5,453 nt of DNA. It comes from Chloroflexota bacterium (GTDB lineage: Bacteria > Chloroflexota > Anaerolineae > UBA4142). How positions within the stretch are numbered: the stretch's first letter is position 1; each line of letters opens with the position of its first letter. The stretch is taken from the NCBI GenBank assembly GCA_016199405.1, contig JACQGS010000026.1, positions 1 to 5,453 of the forward strand, written 5' to 3'. Positions 1 to 4,955 of the stretch are shown here, one piece after another. The position numbers and the translations under genes were made by a program. The notes below the pieces were generated by a model. The model did no database searches. It was given only the letters and a program-made list of their open reading frames with translations, and was not told the DNA's origin.

Positions 1-5
1 AAAAC

Positions 6-33
6 GGAATACGCATTACGCATCACGGCATTA
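6..33. repeat. Degenerate heptad repeat at the 3' end of the peptidase gene
   Basis: Four consecutive 7-bp units can be read: GGAATAC (6-12), GCATTAC (13-19), GCATCAC (20-26) and GGCATTA (27-33). In the direction of the minus-strand peptidase gene the core reads as two ATGCGTA copies just after the stop. The TGA stop (23-25) and the last two codons of the peptidase lie inside the repeat, so the repeat probably supplied the present C-terminus. A near-identical pair, ATTCGTA, sits on the rel stop codon in the same gene-relative orientation. The repeat may extend beyond the window edge. Confidence 0.6.
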
Positions 34-1240
34 TTCTGCGCGTCCATTCCAACGGATCGACGTACTCGCCGTTCACCCACATACTCCAATGCAAATGCGG
101 ACCGGTCGAAAGTCCGGTGCTGCCCACTTTGCCGATCAATTCTCCCGGCTCGACCATCTTGCCGACTTGCGTATCGATTTCCGAGAGATGATAAAAGCCG
201 GAAAAAACACCTAGCCCGTGGTCGATCAGGACCAAGTTTCCGCGCACCTGCGTTTTTTGCGCCAAGACCACGCGCCCGCGCGCGTCGGCGTACGCCGGCG
301 CGCCCAGCTTCGCGCCGAAATCCATGCCTTCGTGCCCGCATGCGCCGACGGCGCCGCCGTTGTACGATCGCCGCGTGCCGAAAAGTTCGGTAACCGTGCC
401 AGTCAGCGGCTGACGAAACGCGCCGCTCCATAATCGCGCCGGCGAAAACTTGCCGACGATTGCCGCGACCTGATCGCTTTCGCGTTTGATGAGCGCGCTG
501 TCATTCAAGATCGCGCTCGCGGCGGGAGGCAGCGTGAGATAATCGACCGGAAACGCGGTCACAGCAACCGCCAATGAAATTTTTTCGCTCGCGTCTTGTC
601 CATCGGCATCCGTCGTTGAAATCGCCAGCGCCGCGTTGCCGATTTTCGCGCAGCGCGAGATGCCGGCGAGCGCGTAGAAAAAGCCAGCCGCGCGCGTGAG
701 CGGAATCGTTTGTGCATTGATATTGAGCGACGCGGACGCGAGGTTCGCGCGCGCGAGTTGAATCAGAATCGTGCCGCCTTGCCGCGCCGCGGGCGGGTCA
801 ATGATAAAGTCCGGTTTCGCGACCGCCGCGTTGATTGGCACCGCAAGCGGCTCCCCTTCCGAAATCAAATTCGCGTTCGCGAGTCCGTTGAGATCGGCGA
901 GCGCGCGCAGCGTGGTGCCGTGGCGCAGCGCAATCGCGTACAGCGTATCGCCGGGTTGGACGATGTACGCCGACGCCGGGATCGGCGCGTTGCCGGACGG
1001 GACGAGAAGTTTTTGTCCGACGAGAATCGTGTCGCTCGTGAGGTTGTTGAGTTTCTTGAGCGCGGCAACCGTCGTTTGATAACGCGATGCGATTCCAAAA
1101 AGCGTGTCGCCGGCTTGGACGATATACGTGGTGGGGTTGTCTTGCGGCGGCGCGGCAGACGCGCGCGTCGGCGCGAGCAGAATCGCGCCGAGAAGGATCG
1201 TACTGAGAATTGCCGCGCGGGTGAAGAAACGGGGGTTCAT
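23..1240 (-). CDS. Secreted LysM-M23 family metallopeptidase (murein endopeptidase or septal-hydrolase type)
   Basis: A 405-residue exported protein predicted to cut peptidoglycan cross-bridges or stem peptides outside the membrane. Residues 1-30 form a signal peptide: Arg near the N-terminus, a hydrophobic ILSTILLGAILLA core and an ASA cleavage site. Two LysM peptidoglycan-binding repeats follow (about 38-81 and 91-135), each with the VQxGDTL start. Residues about 141-265 form an unrecognised region, perhaps beta-rich, as often found between LysM and M23. The C-terminal M23 (lysostaphin-like) domain spans about 275-400 and keeps the zinc ligands H303 and D307 (HEGMD) and H384 in the HLH motif, plus H351 (FYHLS), so it should be catalytically active. 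The gene has its own promoter and no Shine-Dalgarno sequence before the ATG at 1238-1240. The last codons lie in a heptad repeat. The family call is secure; the exact bond cleaved is unknown. Confidence 0.93.
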   Translation of the reverse strand: MNPRFFTRAAILSTILLGAILLAPTRASAAPPQDNPTTYIVQAGDTLFGIASRYQTTVAALKKLNNLTSDTILVGQKLLVPSGNAPIPASAYIVQPGDTLYAIALRHGTTLRALADLNGLANANLISEGEPLAVPINAAVAKPDFIIDPPAARQGGTILIQLARANLASASLNINAQTIPLTRAAGFFYALAGISRCAKIGNAALAISTTDADGQDASEKISLAVAVTAFPVDYLTLPPAASAILNDSALIKRESDQVAAIVGKFSPARLWSGAFRQPLTGTVTELFGTRRSYNGGAVGACGHEGMDFGAKLGAPAYADARGRVVLAQKTQVRGNLVLIDHGLGVFSGFYHLSEIDTQVGKMVEPGELIGKVGSTGLSTGPHLHWSMWVNGEYVDPLEWTRRIMP

Positions 1241-1248
1241 TGTCGGTG

Positions 1249-1277
1249 ATTATAGCATTTCTTTTTTTGCGGAACAA
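1249..1277 (-). promoter_or_regulatory. Sigma-70-type extended -10 promoter of the peptidase gene, giving a near-leaderless mRNA
   Basis: Reading the minus strand, a TTGTTC -35 box (1272-1277) is followed after 17 bp by a perfect TATAAT (1249-1254). TGC directly precedes that hexamer (1255-1257), giving an extended -10. Only eight bases separate the -10 box from the ATG, so a usual start point 6-7 nt downstream would fall within about 2 nt of the ATG. No Shine-Dalgarno sequence is present. Confidence 0.75.
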
Positions 1278-1282
1278 TTGTT
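1273..1282. promoter_or_regulatory. Perfect AT-rich palindrome overlapping the peptidase -35 box (possible operator)
   Basis: AACAATTGTT is a perfect 10-bp palindrome. It overlaps the -35 box of the peptidase promoter, so a dimeric regulator bound here would block that promoter. A 10-bp palindrome can arise by chance, and no second copy was seen in the window. Confidence 0.25.
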
Positions 1283-1284
1283 GC

Positions 1285-1301
1285 GCGGGCGGCTCGCCCG
1301 C
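1285..1301. repeat. Short REP-like GC hairpin between divergent promoters
   Basis: GCGGGCG (1285-1291) and CGCCCGC (1295-1301) form a perfect 7-bp inverted repeat around a GCT triloop. It lies between the -35 boxes of the divergent peptidase and hicA promoters, so neither predicted transcript contains it and it is unlikely to be a terminator. The short GC stem with a three-base loop resembles the two hairpins in the element upstream of lysS, which suggests a REP-type dispersed palindrome. Confidence 0.5.
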
Positions 1302-1308
1302 CTGCCTA

Positions 1309-1337
1309 TTGCCAAACTGATTCGCTTGGCATAGAAT
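1309..1337 (+). promoter_or_regulatory. Sigma-70-type promoter of hicA-hicB(-rel)
   Basis: TTGCCA (1309-1314) and TAGAAT (1332-1337) are separated by exactly 17 bp, a near-consensus arrangement. The predicted start point near 1344 leaves a leader of about 24 nt before the hicA ATG. No other convincing promoter was seen upstream of rel, so this one probably serves all three plus-strand genes. Confidence 0.7.
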
Positions 1338-1367
1338 GACAGCCATCATCTCATTCGAGTGACAGAC

Positions 1368-1577
1368 ATGAAAATTCGCGACGTGCTCAAACTAATCCAA
1401 CACGATGGCTGGTATCTGATCGCCACTGAAGGAAGTCACCGGCAATTCAAACATCCAAGCAAATTGGGGCGCGTGACGATTGCGGGTCATCCAAACGATG
1501 ATCTCGCGCCCGGCACACTGAACAGCATTTTCAAGCAAGCCCAGATTCCCAAGCCATCCAAAAGAAAGGGGAAATAA
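1368..1577 (+). CDS. hicA: HicA family toxin (mRNA interferase), type II toxin-antitoxin system
   Basis: A 69-residue small basic protein with the HicA double-stranded-RNA-binding-like fold. HicA toxins cleave mRNA and tmRNA in a translation-independent way and are blocked by HicB. The sequence shows the family pattern: N-terminal RDVLKLIQHDGW, then the GSH motif with the catalytic His at residue 24, then FKHP, a beta strand around GRVTIAGHP, and the GTLNSIFKQAQI helix that ends most HicA proteins. The active-site His is intact, so the toxin is probably functional. I chose ATG 1368 over the in-frame GTG at 1359. It gives the usual family length, puts the His at the usual position, and has a weak GAG (1357-1359) upstream. 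The gene ends one base before the hicB start, the usual toxin-first order. Confidence 0.93.
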   Translation: MKIRDVLKLIQHDGWYLIATEGSHRQFKHPSKLGRVTIAGHPNDDLAPGTLNSIFKQAQIPKPSKRKGK

Positions 1578-1578
1578 A

Positions 1579-1821
1579 ATGGATCGCTTTCTTATCGTGA
1601 TCGAAAAAGCCCGGAACAATTTCTCGGCTTATTCGCCGGATTTGCCGGGTTGTATCGCCACCGGCAAAACACTCGCGCAAGTCCGGCTGAATATGCACAC
1701 GGCGATGGAAATGCATTTGCAGGGTTTGCGCGCGGACAAAATGCGAGTTCCAAAATCGCGTACGCTCGCGGAATATGTCGCCGTGAAAAGGCAGCCACTT
1801 GGACTAAAACAAGCCGCGTGA
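1579..1821 (+). CDS. hicB: HicB family antitoxin, minimal form
   Basis: An 80-residue antitoxin predicted to bind and block HicA. It has the HicB partial RNase H-like fold: strand FLIVIEK, the NNFSAYSPDLPGCIATGKT signature (residues about 13-31), then a helix running through about residue 49, and a final strand around AEYVAV. The protein ends about where many HicB proteins would begin a C-terminal helix-turn-helix or ribbon-helix-helix domain, so it appears to lack its own DNA-binding module. If so, classical autorepression through HicB is doubtful. A Shine-Dalgarno-like AAGGGGA (1566-1572) lies in the end of hicA, 6 bp before the ATG, and the one-base gap to hicA suggests coupled translation. 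The rel gene starts 10 bp after the stop. Confidence 0.92.
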   Translation: MDRFLIVIEKARNNFSAYSPDLPGCIATGKTLAQVRLNMHTAMEMHLQGLRADKMRVPKSRTLAEYVAVKRQPLGLKQAA

Positions 1822-1831
1822 CGCACGGAAT

Positions 1832-3970
1832 ATGGACATTCAATTTCTCGTCAAGCAAGCGCAAGCGTACAATCCCAAACTTGATGCCGCGCGCCTCACG
1901 CGCGCGTACGAGACCGCGCGCGCCGCGCACGCCGGGCAGACGCGCGCAACCGGCGAGGCGTATGTGCTGCATTCGCTCGAGGTCGCGCGCATTCTTGCCG
2001 ATCTGCATTTCGACGAAGACACCTTGATCGCCGCGCTCTTGCACGACGTGCCGGAAGATACAACGACGACGCTCGAAACGCTGCGCGAACAATTCGGCGA
2101 TCACGTCGCGAAAATGGTGGACGGCGTGACGAAATTATCGCAATTGCGCTTGGGGCTGGAGCAGACTAAAGCCGAATCCTTGCGCAAAATGTTTTTCGCG
2201 ATGGCGGAAGAGATTCGCGTCGTCATCATCAAACTCGCGGATCGCTTGCACAATATGCGGACGCTGCACGGCGTCAAGCCCGAAAAGCAAAAACGGATCG
2301 CGCGCGAGACGTTAGAGATTTTCGCGCCGCTCGCCAATCGGCTGGGCATTTACACGATCCGCCGCGAGCTCGAAGACCTCGCGCTGTTCTATCTGGAGCC
2401 GGAGAAATACAAAGAGATTGAGGCGTTGCTTGCCGAGGATAAGGACGATCAGCAATCCTACATTCGCCAAGCCATCACAATCCTGCGCGAAAAATTGGCG
2501 CACGAAAATCTCCGGGTCTTGGAAGTTACGGGCAGACCCAAGCACATTTACAGCATCTATAATAAGATGGAACGCAAAGGGCGCGACCTCTCCCAAATTT
2601 ACGATCTGCGCGCGGTGCGCGTCATCGTCGAAAGCGCGCGCGATTGTTACGTGGTGCTCGGCGTGGTGCACAATATTTGGACGCCGATCCCGGCGGAGTT
2701 CGACGATTTCATCGCGCGCCCCAAGGACAATTTGTACCAGTCTTTGCACACCGCGGTGATCGGACCGGATGGTAAAGCGCTCGAAGTGCAAATCCGCACT
2801 GCCGAAATGCACCGCATCGCGGAGTTTGGCATTGCCGCACATTGGAAATACAAAGAAGCCGGTACGGTGCTCGACCCGAATCTAGAAAACAAAATCAACT
2901 GGGTGCGGCAGTTGATGGACTGGCAAAAAGACATCGCGGACGCGGATGTGTTTGTGGATTCGCTCAGGACCGATGTCTTTCAAGATCAGGTGTACGTCTT
3001 TTCGCCCAAGGGCGATATTTATGAAATGGCGAATGGCGCGACGCCGATCGATTTTGCGTATCACGTTCACACCGAAATCGGCAATCGCTGTCGCGGCGCG
3101 AAAGTGAACGGGCGCATCGCTCCGTTGGATCAGCGGCTCAAGACCGGCGACCGCGTGGAAATTCTCACCGCAAAGAAAGGCGGACCGAGCCGCGATTGGC
3201 TGAATCCGGGGCTGGGGCTGGTGCTCACGACGCGCGCGCGCGAAAAGATTCGGCATTACTTCAAGCATCAAGCGCGCGCGGAAGCGATCGCGCAAGGCCG
3301 CACGTTGTTGGAAAAAGAATTTCATCGGCTGGGCATCGTGGAATGGAGTTTTGAAAATATCGCCGCGATGTTCAGTTACAAAGACGTGGACGATTTTCTC
3401 GAGGCGCTGGGGCACGAGGACGTTAGCATTTCGGCGGTCAGCGTCAAACTGCTCGATGCCGAGCGCACCGTCTCGCCGCCGGAAACACTGATTCCCGCGC
3501 CGGTGTTGCGCAAATTCGAACCGACGCTCAAAGTGGAAGGCATCACGGGCTTGTTGCAGCGGCTCGGGCGTTGCTGCAATCCGTTGCCGGGGGATGAGGT
3601 GATCGGTTTCATCACGCGCGGGCGCGGCATCACGATTCATCGCCGCGATTGCCGCAACGTCTTGAATATGGACACCGAGCGCGATCGCTTGCTCAAAATT
3701 GATTGGAAGCAAAGCGAGGCGGCGCAATATCCGGTGTTGATCGAAGTCGCGGCGTTTGATCGCGGGGGCTTGCTCGCGGATATTTCGAACATCGTCGCGG
3801 CGGAGGGGATCAGCATGAGTTCCGCGAGCGCGACGGTGAATCGCACGGATCGGATGGCAAAAATTTCGGCGACGCTAGAAATTTCGAGCGCGGATCAGTT
3901 GACGCGCGTGCTGAAAAAAATTGACCGCTTGCAAAATGTTTTGGAGGCGCGGCGGGTTACTAATTCGTAA
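1832..3970 (+). CDS. relA: Long RelA/SpoT homologue: (p)ppGpp synthetase, probable hydrolase
   Basis: A 712-residue full-length RSH protein that makes, and probably degrades, the alarmone (p)ppGpp. In order: an HD hydrolase domain (about 25-160) with R38, H47, H71-D72, E75-D76, D137 and N141, all key residues in place. The synthetase domain follows (about 215-345), with GRPKH (234-238), D258, Y302 and E318. Next come a TGS domain (about 383-446, H413 in the HVHTE motif), a helical region, a conserved Cys domain (C581, C582, H603, C607) and a C-terminal ACT domain (about 632-707). The synthetase selector motif at 289-292 is EFDD, as in monofunctional RelA, rather than the RxKD usual in bifunctional Rel, yet the HD site looks intact. 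The start has only a weak GGA two bases upstream. Its closeness to hicB suggests translational coupling and co-transcription with hicAB. The last residues (VTNS) lie in a repeat. Confidence 0.96.
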   Translation: MDIQFLVKQAQAYNPKLDAARLTRAYETARAAHAGQTRATGEAYVLHSLEVARILADLHFDEDTLIAALLHDVPEDTTTTLETLREQFGDHVAKMVDGVTKLSQLRLGLEQTKAESLRKMFFAMAEEIRVVIIKLADRLHNMRTLHGVKPEKQKRIARETLEIFAPLANRLGIYTIRRELEDLALFYLEPEKYKEIEALLAEDKDDQQSYIRQAITILREKLAHENLRVLEVTGRPKHIYSIYNKMERKGRDLSQIYDLRAVRVIVESARDCYVVLGVVHNIWTPIPAEFDDFIARPKDNLYQSLHTAVIGPDGKALEVQIRTAEMHRIAEFGIAAHWKYKEAGTVLDPNLENKINWVRQLMDWQKDIADADVFVDSLRTDVFQDQVYVFSPKGDIYEMANGATPIDFAYHVHTEIGNRCRGAKVNGRIAPLDQRLKTGDRVEILTAKKGGPSRDWLNPGLGLVLTTRAREKIRHYFKHQARAEAIAQGRTLLEKEFHRLGIVEWSFENIAAMFSYKDVDDFLEALGHEDVSISAVSVKLLDAERTVSPPETLIPAPVLRKFEPTLKVEGITGLLQRLGRCCNPLPGDEVIGFITRGRGITIHRRDCRNVLNMDTERDRLLKIDWKQSEAAQYPVLIEVAAFDRGGLLADISNIVAAEGISMSSASATVNRTDRMAKISATLEISSADQLTRVLKKIDRLQNVLEARRVTNS

Positions 3971-3985
3971 TTCGTAACTATTTTT
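3956..3985 (+). terminator. Low-GC palindrome and T-tract over the rel stop codon (heptad repeat, weak terminator candidate)
   Basis: GTTAC-T-AATT (3956-3965) can pair with AATT-C-GTAAC (3969-3978) around a CGT loop, with one mismatch. TATTTTT follows. The layout is that of a factor-independent terminator for rel, but the stem is AT-rich and the rel TAA (3968-3970) lies inside it, so strength is doubtful. The same bases read as heptads GTTACTA, ATTCGTA and ATTCGTA, related to the repeat at the left end of the window. The stop codon (TAG) of the convergent small gene (3978-3980) also falls here. Confidence 0.45.
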
Positions 3986-4199
3986 CGCGCGACAGCCACT
4001 CCAACGCTTTCAAAAAGAGCCAGATCAGCGCGATCAGCCCCGCCGCGAGCACGAAACAACCCAATGCCGCGATCAGCGCCCCGCTGCCCCAAATCAACCC
4101 GATCAATCCGCCGCCGATCACTAGTGTAATCAGAATTCCGCCGCCGATCAGTTCGCGTTCGAGTTGCGTTTGATATTTGCGCGAGTTGAATTTACTCAT
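3978..4199 (-). CDS. Small two-helix membrane protein of unknown function
   Basis: A 73-residue protein I do not recognise. A basic, hydrophilic N-terminus (1-17, MSKFNSRKYQ onward) is followed by two predicted transmembrane helices (about 18-37 and 41-63) joined by a tight GSG turn. A short amphipathic tail ends in basic and acidic residues. The first helix is glycine-rich with two GGG clusters (19-21 and 29-31), suggesting close helix packing; both ends should face the cytoplasm. The frame stays open upstream to 4364, but that extension translates the heptad repeats and looks non-coding. I chose the ATG at 4197-4199 because a good extended -10 box lies just upstream and the coding character begins there. 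There is no Shine-Dalgarno sequence. The gene is convergent with rel, with 7 bp between the stop codons. Confidence 0.6.
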   Translation of the reverse strand: MSKFNSRKYQTQLERELIGGGILITLVIGGGLIGLIWGSGALIAALGCFVLAAGLIALIWLFLKALEWLSREK

Positions 4200-4209
4200 G
4201 GCGAGTTGG

Positions 4210-4218
4210 AGTATACCA
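4210..4218 (-). promoter_or_regulatory. Extended -10 promoter of the small membrane protein gene, with a very short leader
   Basis: On the minus strand TGG (4216-4218) directly precedes TATACT (4210-4215), an extended -10 element. No good -35 box is seen at 17-18 bp, where the heptad repeat lies. Ten bases separate the box from the ATG, so the leader would be only about 3-4 nt. Confidence 0.5.
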
Positions 4219-4224
4219 GAGTTT

Positions 4225-4316
4225 GGAGGTTGGAGGTTAGAAGTTGGAAGTTGGAGGTTGGATCGCGTGTGTCTAACGTCCAACTTCCAATATCTAACTT
4301 CCATCTCTCCACTTCC
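4225..4316. repeat. Heptad tandem repeats forming a large imperfect inverted repeat
   Basis: The left arm has five 7-bp units: GGAGGTT (4225-4231), GGAGGTT (4232-4238), AGAAGTT (4239-4245), GGAAGTT (4246-4252) and GGAGGTT (4253-4259). The right arm has complementary-type units: AACGTCC (4275-4281), AACTTCC (4282-4288), AATATCT (4289-4295) and AACTTCC (4296-4302), then decaying copies to about 4316. The best arm match is 4237-4255 with 4279-4297, 17 of 19 positions complementary, around a 23-base loop. The left arm is purine-rich, the right arm pyrimidine-rich. It lies between the divergent promoters of the small membrane gene and greA, so neither predicted transcript includes it. Confidence 0.8.
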
Positions 4317-4318
4317 GT

Positions 4319-4347
4319 TTGCGCAAAAAAAGCATTTGGCATATAAT
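4319..4347 (+). promoter_or_regulatory. Sigma-70-type promoter of greA
   Basis: TTGCGC (4319-4324) is followed after 17 bp by a perfect TATAAT (4342-4347). The expected start point is near 4354, leaving a leader of about 76 nt before the greA ATG. The leader hairpin begins at about that start point. Confidence 0.75.
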
Positions 4348-4353
4348 AGCGCC

Positions 4354-4408
4354 CAGTTGGACATCGTTCACCGCAATTTGTGGCGGCGATTGTCCGACTG
4401 ATTTTTTA
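4354..4408 (+). promoter_or_regulatory. Terminator-like hairpin in the greA 5' leader (candidate attenuator)
   Basis: The arm 4354-4366 (CAGTTGGACATCG) pairs with 4387-4400 (CGATTGTCCGACTG) to give 13 pairs, one a G-U, with one bulged base (T4390). Inside, CCGC (4371-4374) can pair with GCGG (4383-4386). Immediately after the stem come A and six T's (4402-4407). This is the layout of an intrinsic terminator, placed after the greA promoter and before its ribosome binding site. It would yield an RNA of about 50-55 nt if it terminates. A terminator for an upstream gene is unlikely because the neighbouring gene runs the other way. Confidence 0.65.
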
Positions 4409-4429
4409 TCTGAAGGATAGGTGATCGCG

Positions 4430-4897
4430 ATGGACAAGCCGATTTTTCTAACCCCGGAAGGGCGCGCCAAACTCGAAGCTGAACTCGATCATTTGCGCAC
4501 GACGCGCCGCGCGCAAATCGCAGAGGCAATTCATTCGGCGAAAGAAGAAGGCGACATTTCAGAAAATTCCGCCTACGACGAAGCCAAGAATGAGCAGGCG
4601 TTTGTCGAAGGGCGGATCATGACGATCGAGCAAATGCTCAAGAACGCGGTGATGATTGACCGCGTGCGCGCTTCCGATATCGTGGATTTGGGATCGGTGG
4701 TGACAGTCGTCGAACGCGGCACGAGTGACGACGAGGCATTTCAAATCGTCGGGTCCGCCGAAGCGGATCCGGCGCGCGGCAAAATTTCAAACGAGTCGCC
4801 GGTTGGACGCGCGTTATTGGGCAAGCGGGTCGGCGACGAGGTGCAGGTCAGAATTCCGGACGGCGTCCGCGTGCTCAAAGTTCAAGACATTCGCTAA
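4430..4897 (+). CDS. greA: Transcription elongation factor GreA
   Basis: A 155-residue factor that enters the RNA polymerase secondary channel and stimulates cleavage of the 3' end of backtracked RNA, releasing stalled complexes. The N-terminal coiled coil (about 1-75) carries the tip motif GDISENSAYDEAK with the acidic residues D42 and E45 that position the catalytic magnesium. The C-terminal FKBP-like domain (about 80-155) shows the family signature SNESPVGRALLGKRVGDEV. Length is normal (about 158 in relatives). ATG 4430 is preferred over the in-frame GTG at 4421 because AGGTGA (4419-4424) sits 5 bp upstream of it; AAGGA (4414 onward, approximate) could serve the GTG. The gene has its own promoter, a hairpin in the leader and a strong terminator after the stop. 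lysS follows in the same direction. Confidence 0.97.
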   Translation: MDKPIFLTPEGRAKLEAELDHLRTTRRAQIAEAIHSAKEEGDISENSAYDEAKNEQAFVEGRIMTIEQMLKNAVMIDRVRASDIVDLGSVVTVVERGTSDDEAFQIVGSAEADPARGKISNESPVGRALLGKRVGDEVQVRIPDGVRVLKVQDIR

Positions 4898-4914
4898 TTT
4901 TTTCCAGATCGAAT

Positions 4915-4951
4915 AACCGAAGGACGCCGCCGTCCTTCGGTTTTGTTTTTT
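4915..4951 (+). terminator. Strong intrinsic terminator after greA
   Basis: AACCGAAGGACG (4915-4926) and CGTCCTTCGGTT (4931-4942) form a perfect 12-bp stem around a CCGC loop. The T-rich tract TTTTGTTTTTT (4941-4951) follows. It starts 17 bp after the greA stop codon. No clear promoter is seen between it and lysS, so lysS either uses an unrecognised promoter or depends on readthrough. Confidence 0.93.
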
Positions 4952-4955
4952 CAAA

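Noticed and set aside
710..1249. 179-codon plus-strand open frame opposite the peptidase gene
   Set aside because: Highly Arg-rich antisense shadow of the LysM-M23 gene with no domain. The same holds for the shorter overlapping frames at 771-1079 and 798-1349.
1359..1367. GTG start for HicA three codons upstream
   Set aside because: No ribosome binding site precedes it, and the ATG at 1368 gives the usual HicA length and His position.
2312..2842. 176-codon minus-strand open frame inside rel
   Set aside because: Antisense shadow over the conserved synthetase domain; no start signals or domain.
3231..3241. Alternating CG tract that could form Z-DNA (similar tracts near 5099-5119 and 1911-1930)
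   Set aside because: Explained by runs of Arg and Ala codons with the strong GCG/CGC preference seen throughout the window.
3284..3688. Two GCGATCGC octamers (3284-3291, 3681-3688), the HIP1 motif of cyanobacteria
   Set aside because: Only two copies, both in coding sequence rich in GCG, ATC and CGC codons; too few to suggest a cyanobacterial origin.
2882..3727. 281-codon open frame on the minus strand, antisense to rel
   Set aside because: It lies wholly inside rel, has no recognisable domain, and is rich in Arg, Ala and His as expected from reading GC-biased codons backwards. Rel is complete in the other strand.
4200..4364. Upstream extension of the small membrane protein to 128 residues, and plus-strand frames 4164-4346 and 4177-4401
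   Set aside because: These translate the heptad repeats and the greA promoter. Repeated Leu/Gln/Pro or Trp/Arg/Leu patterns are repeat products, not coding sequence.
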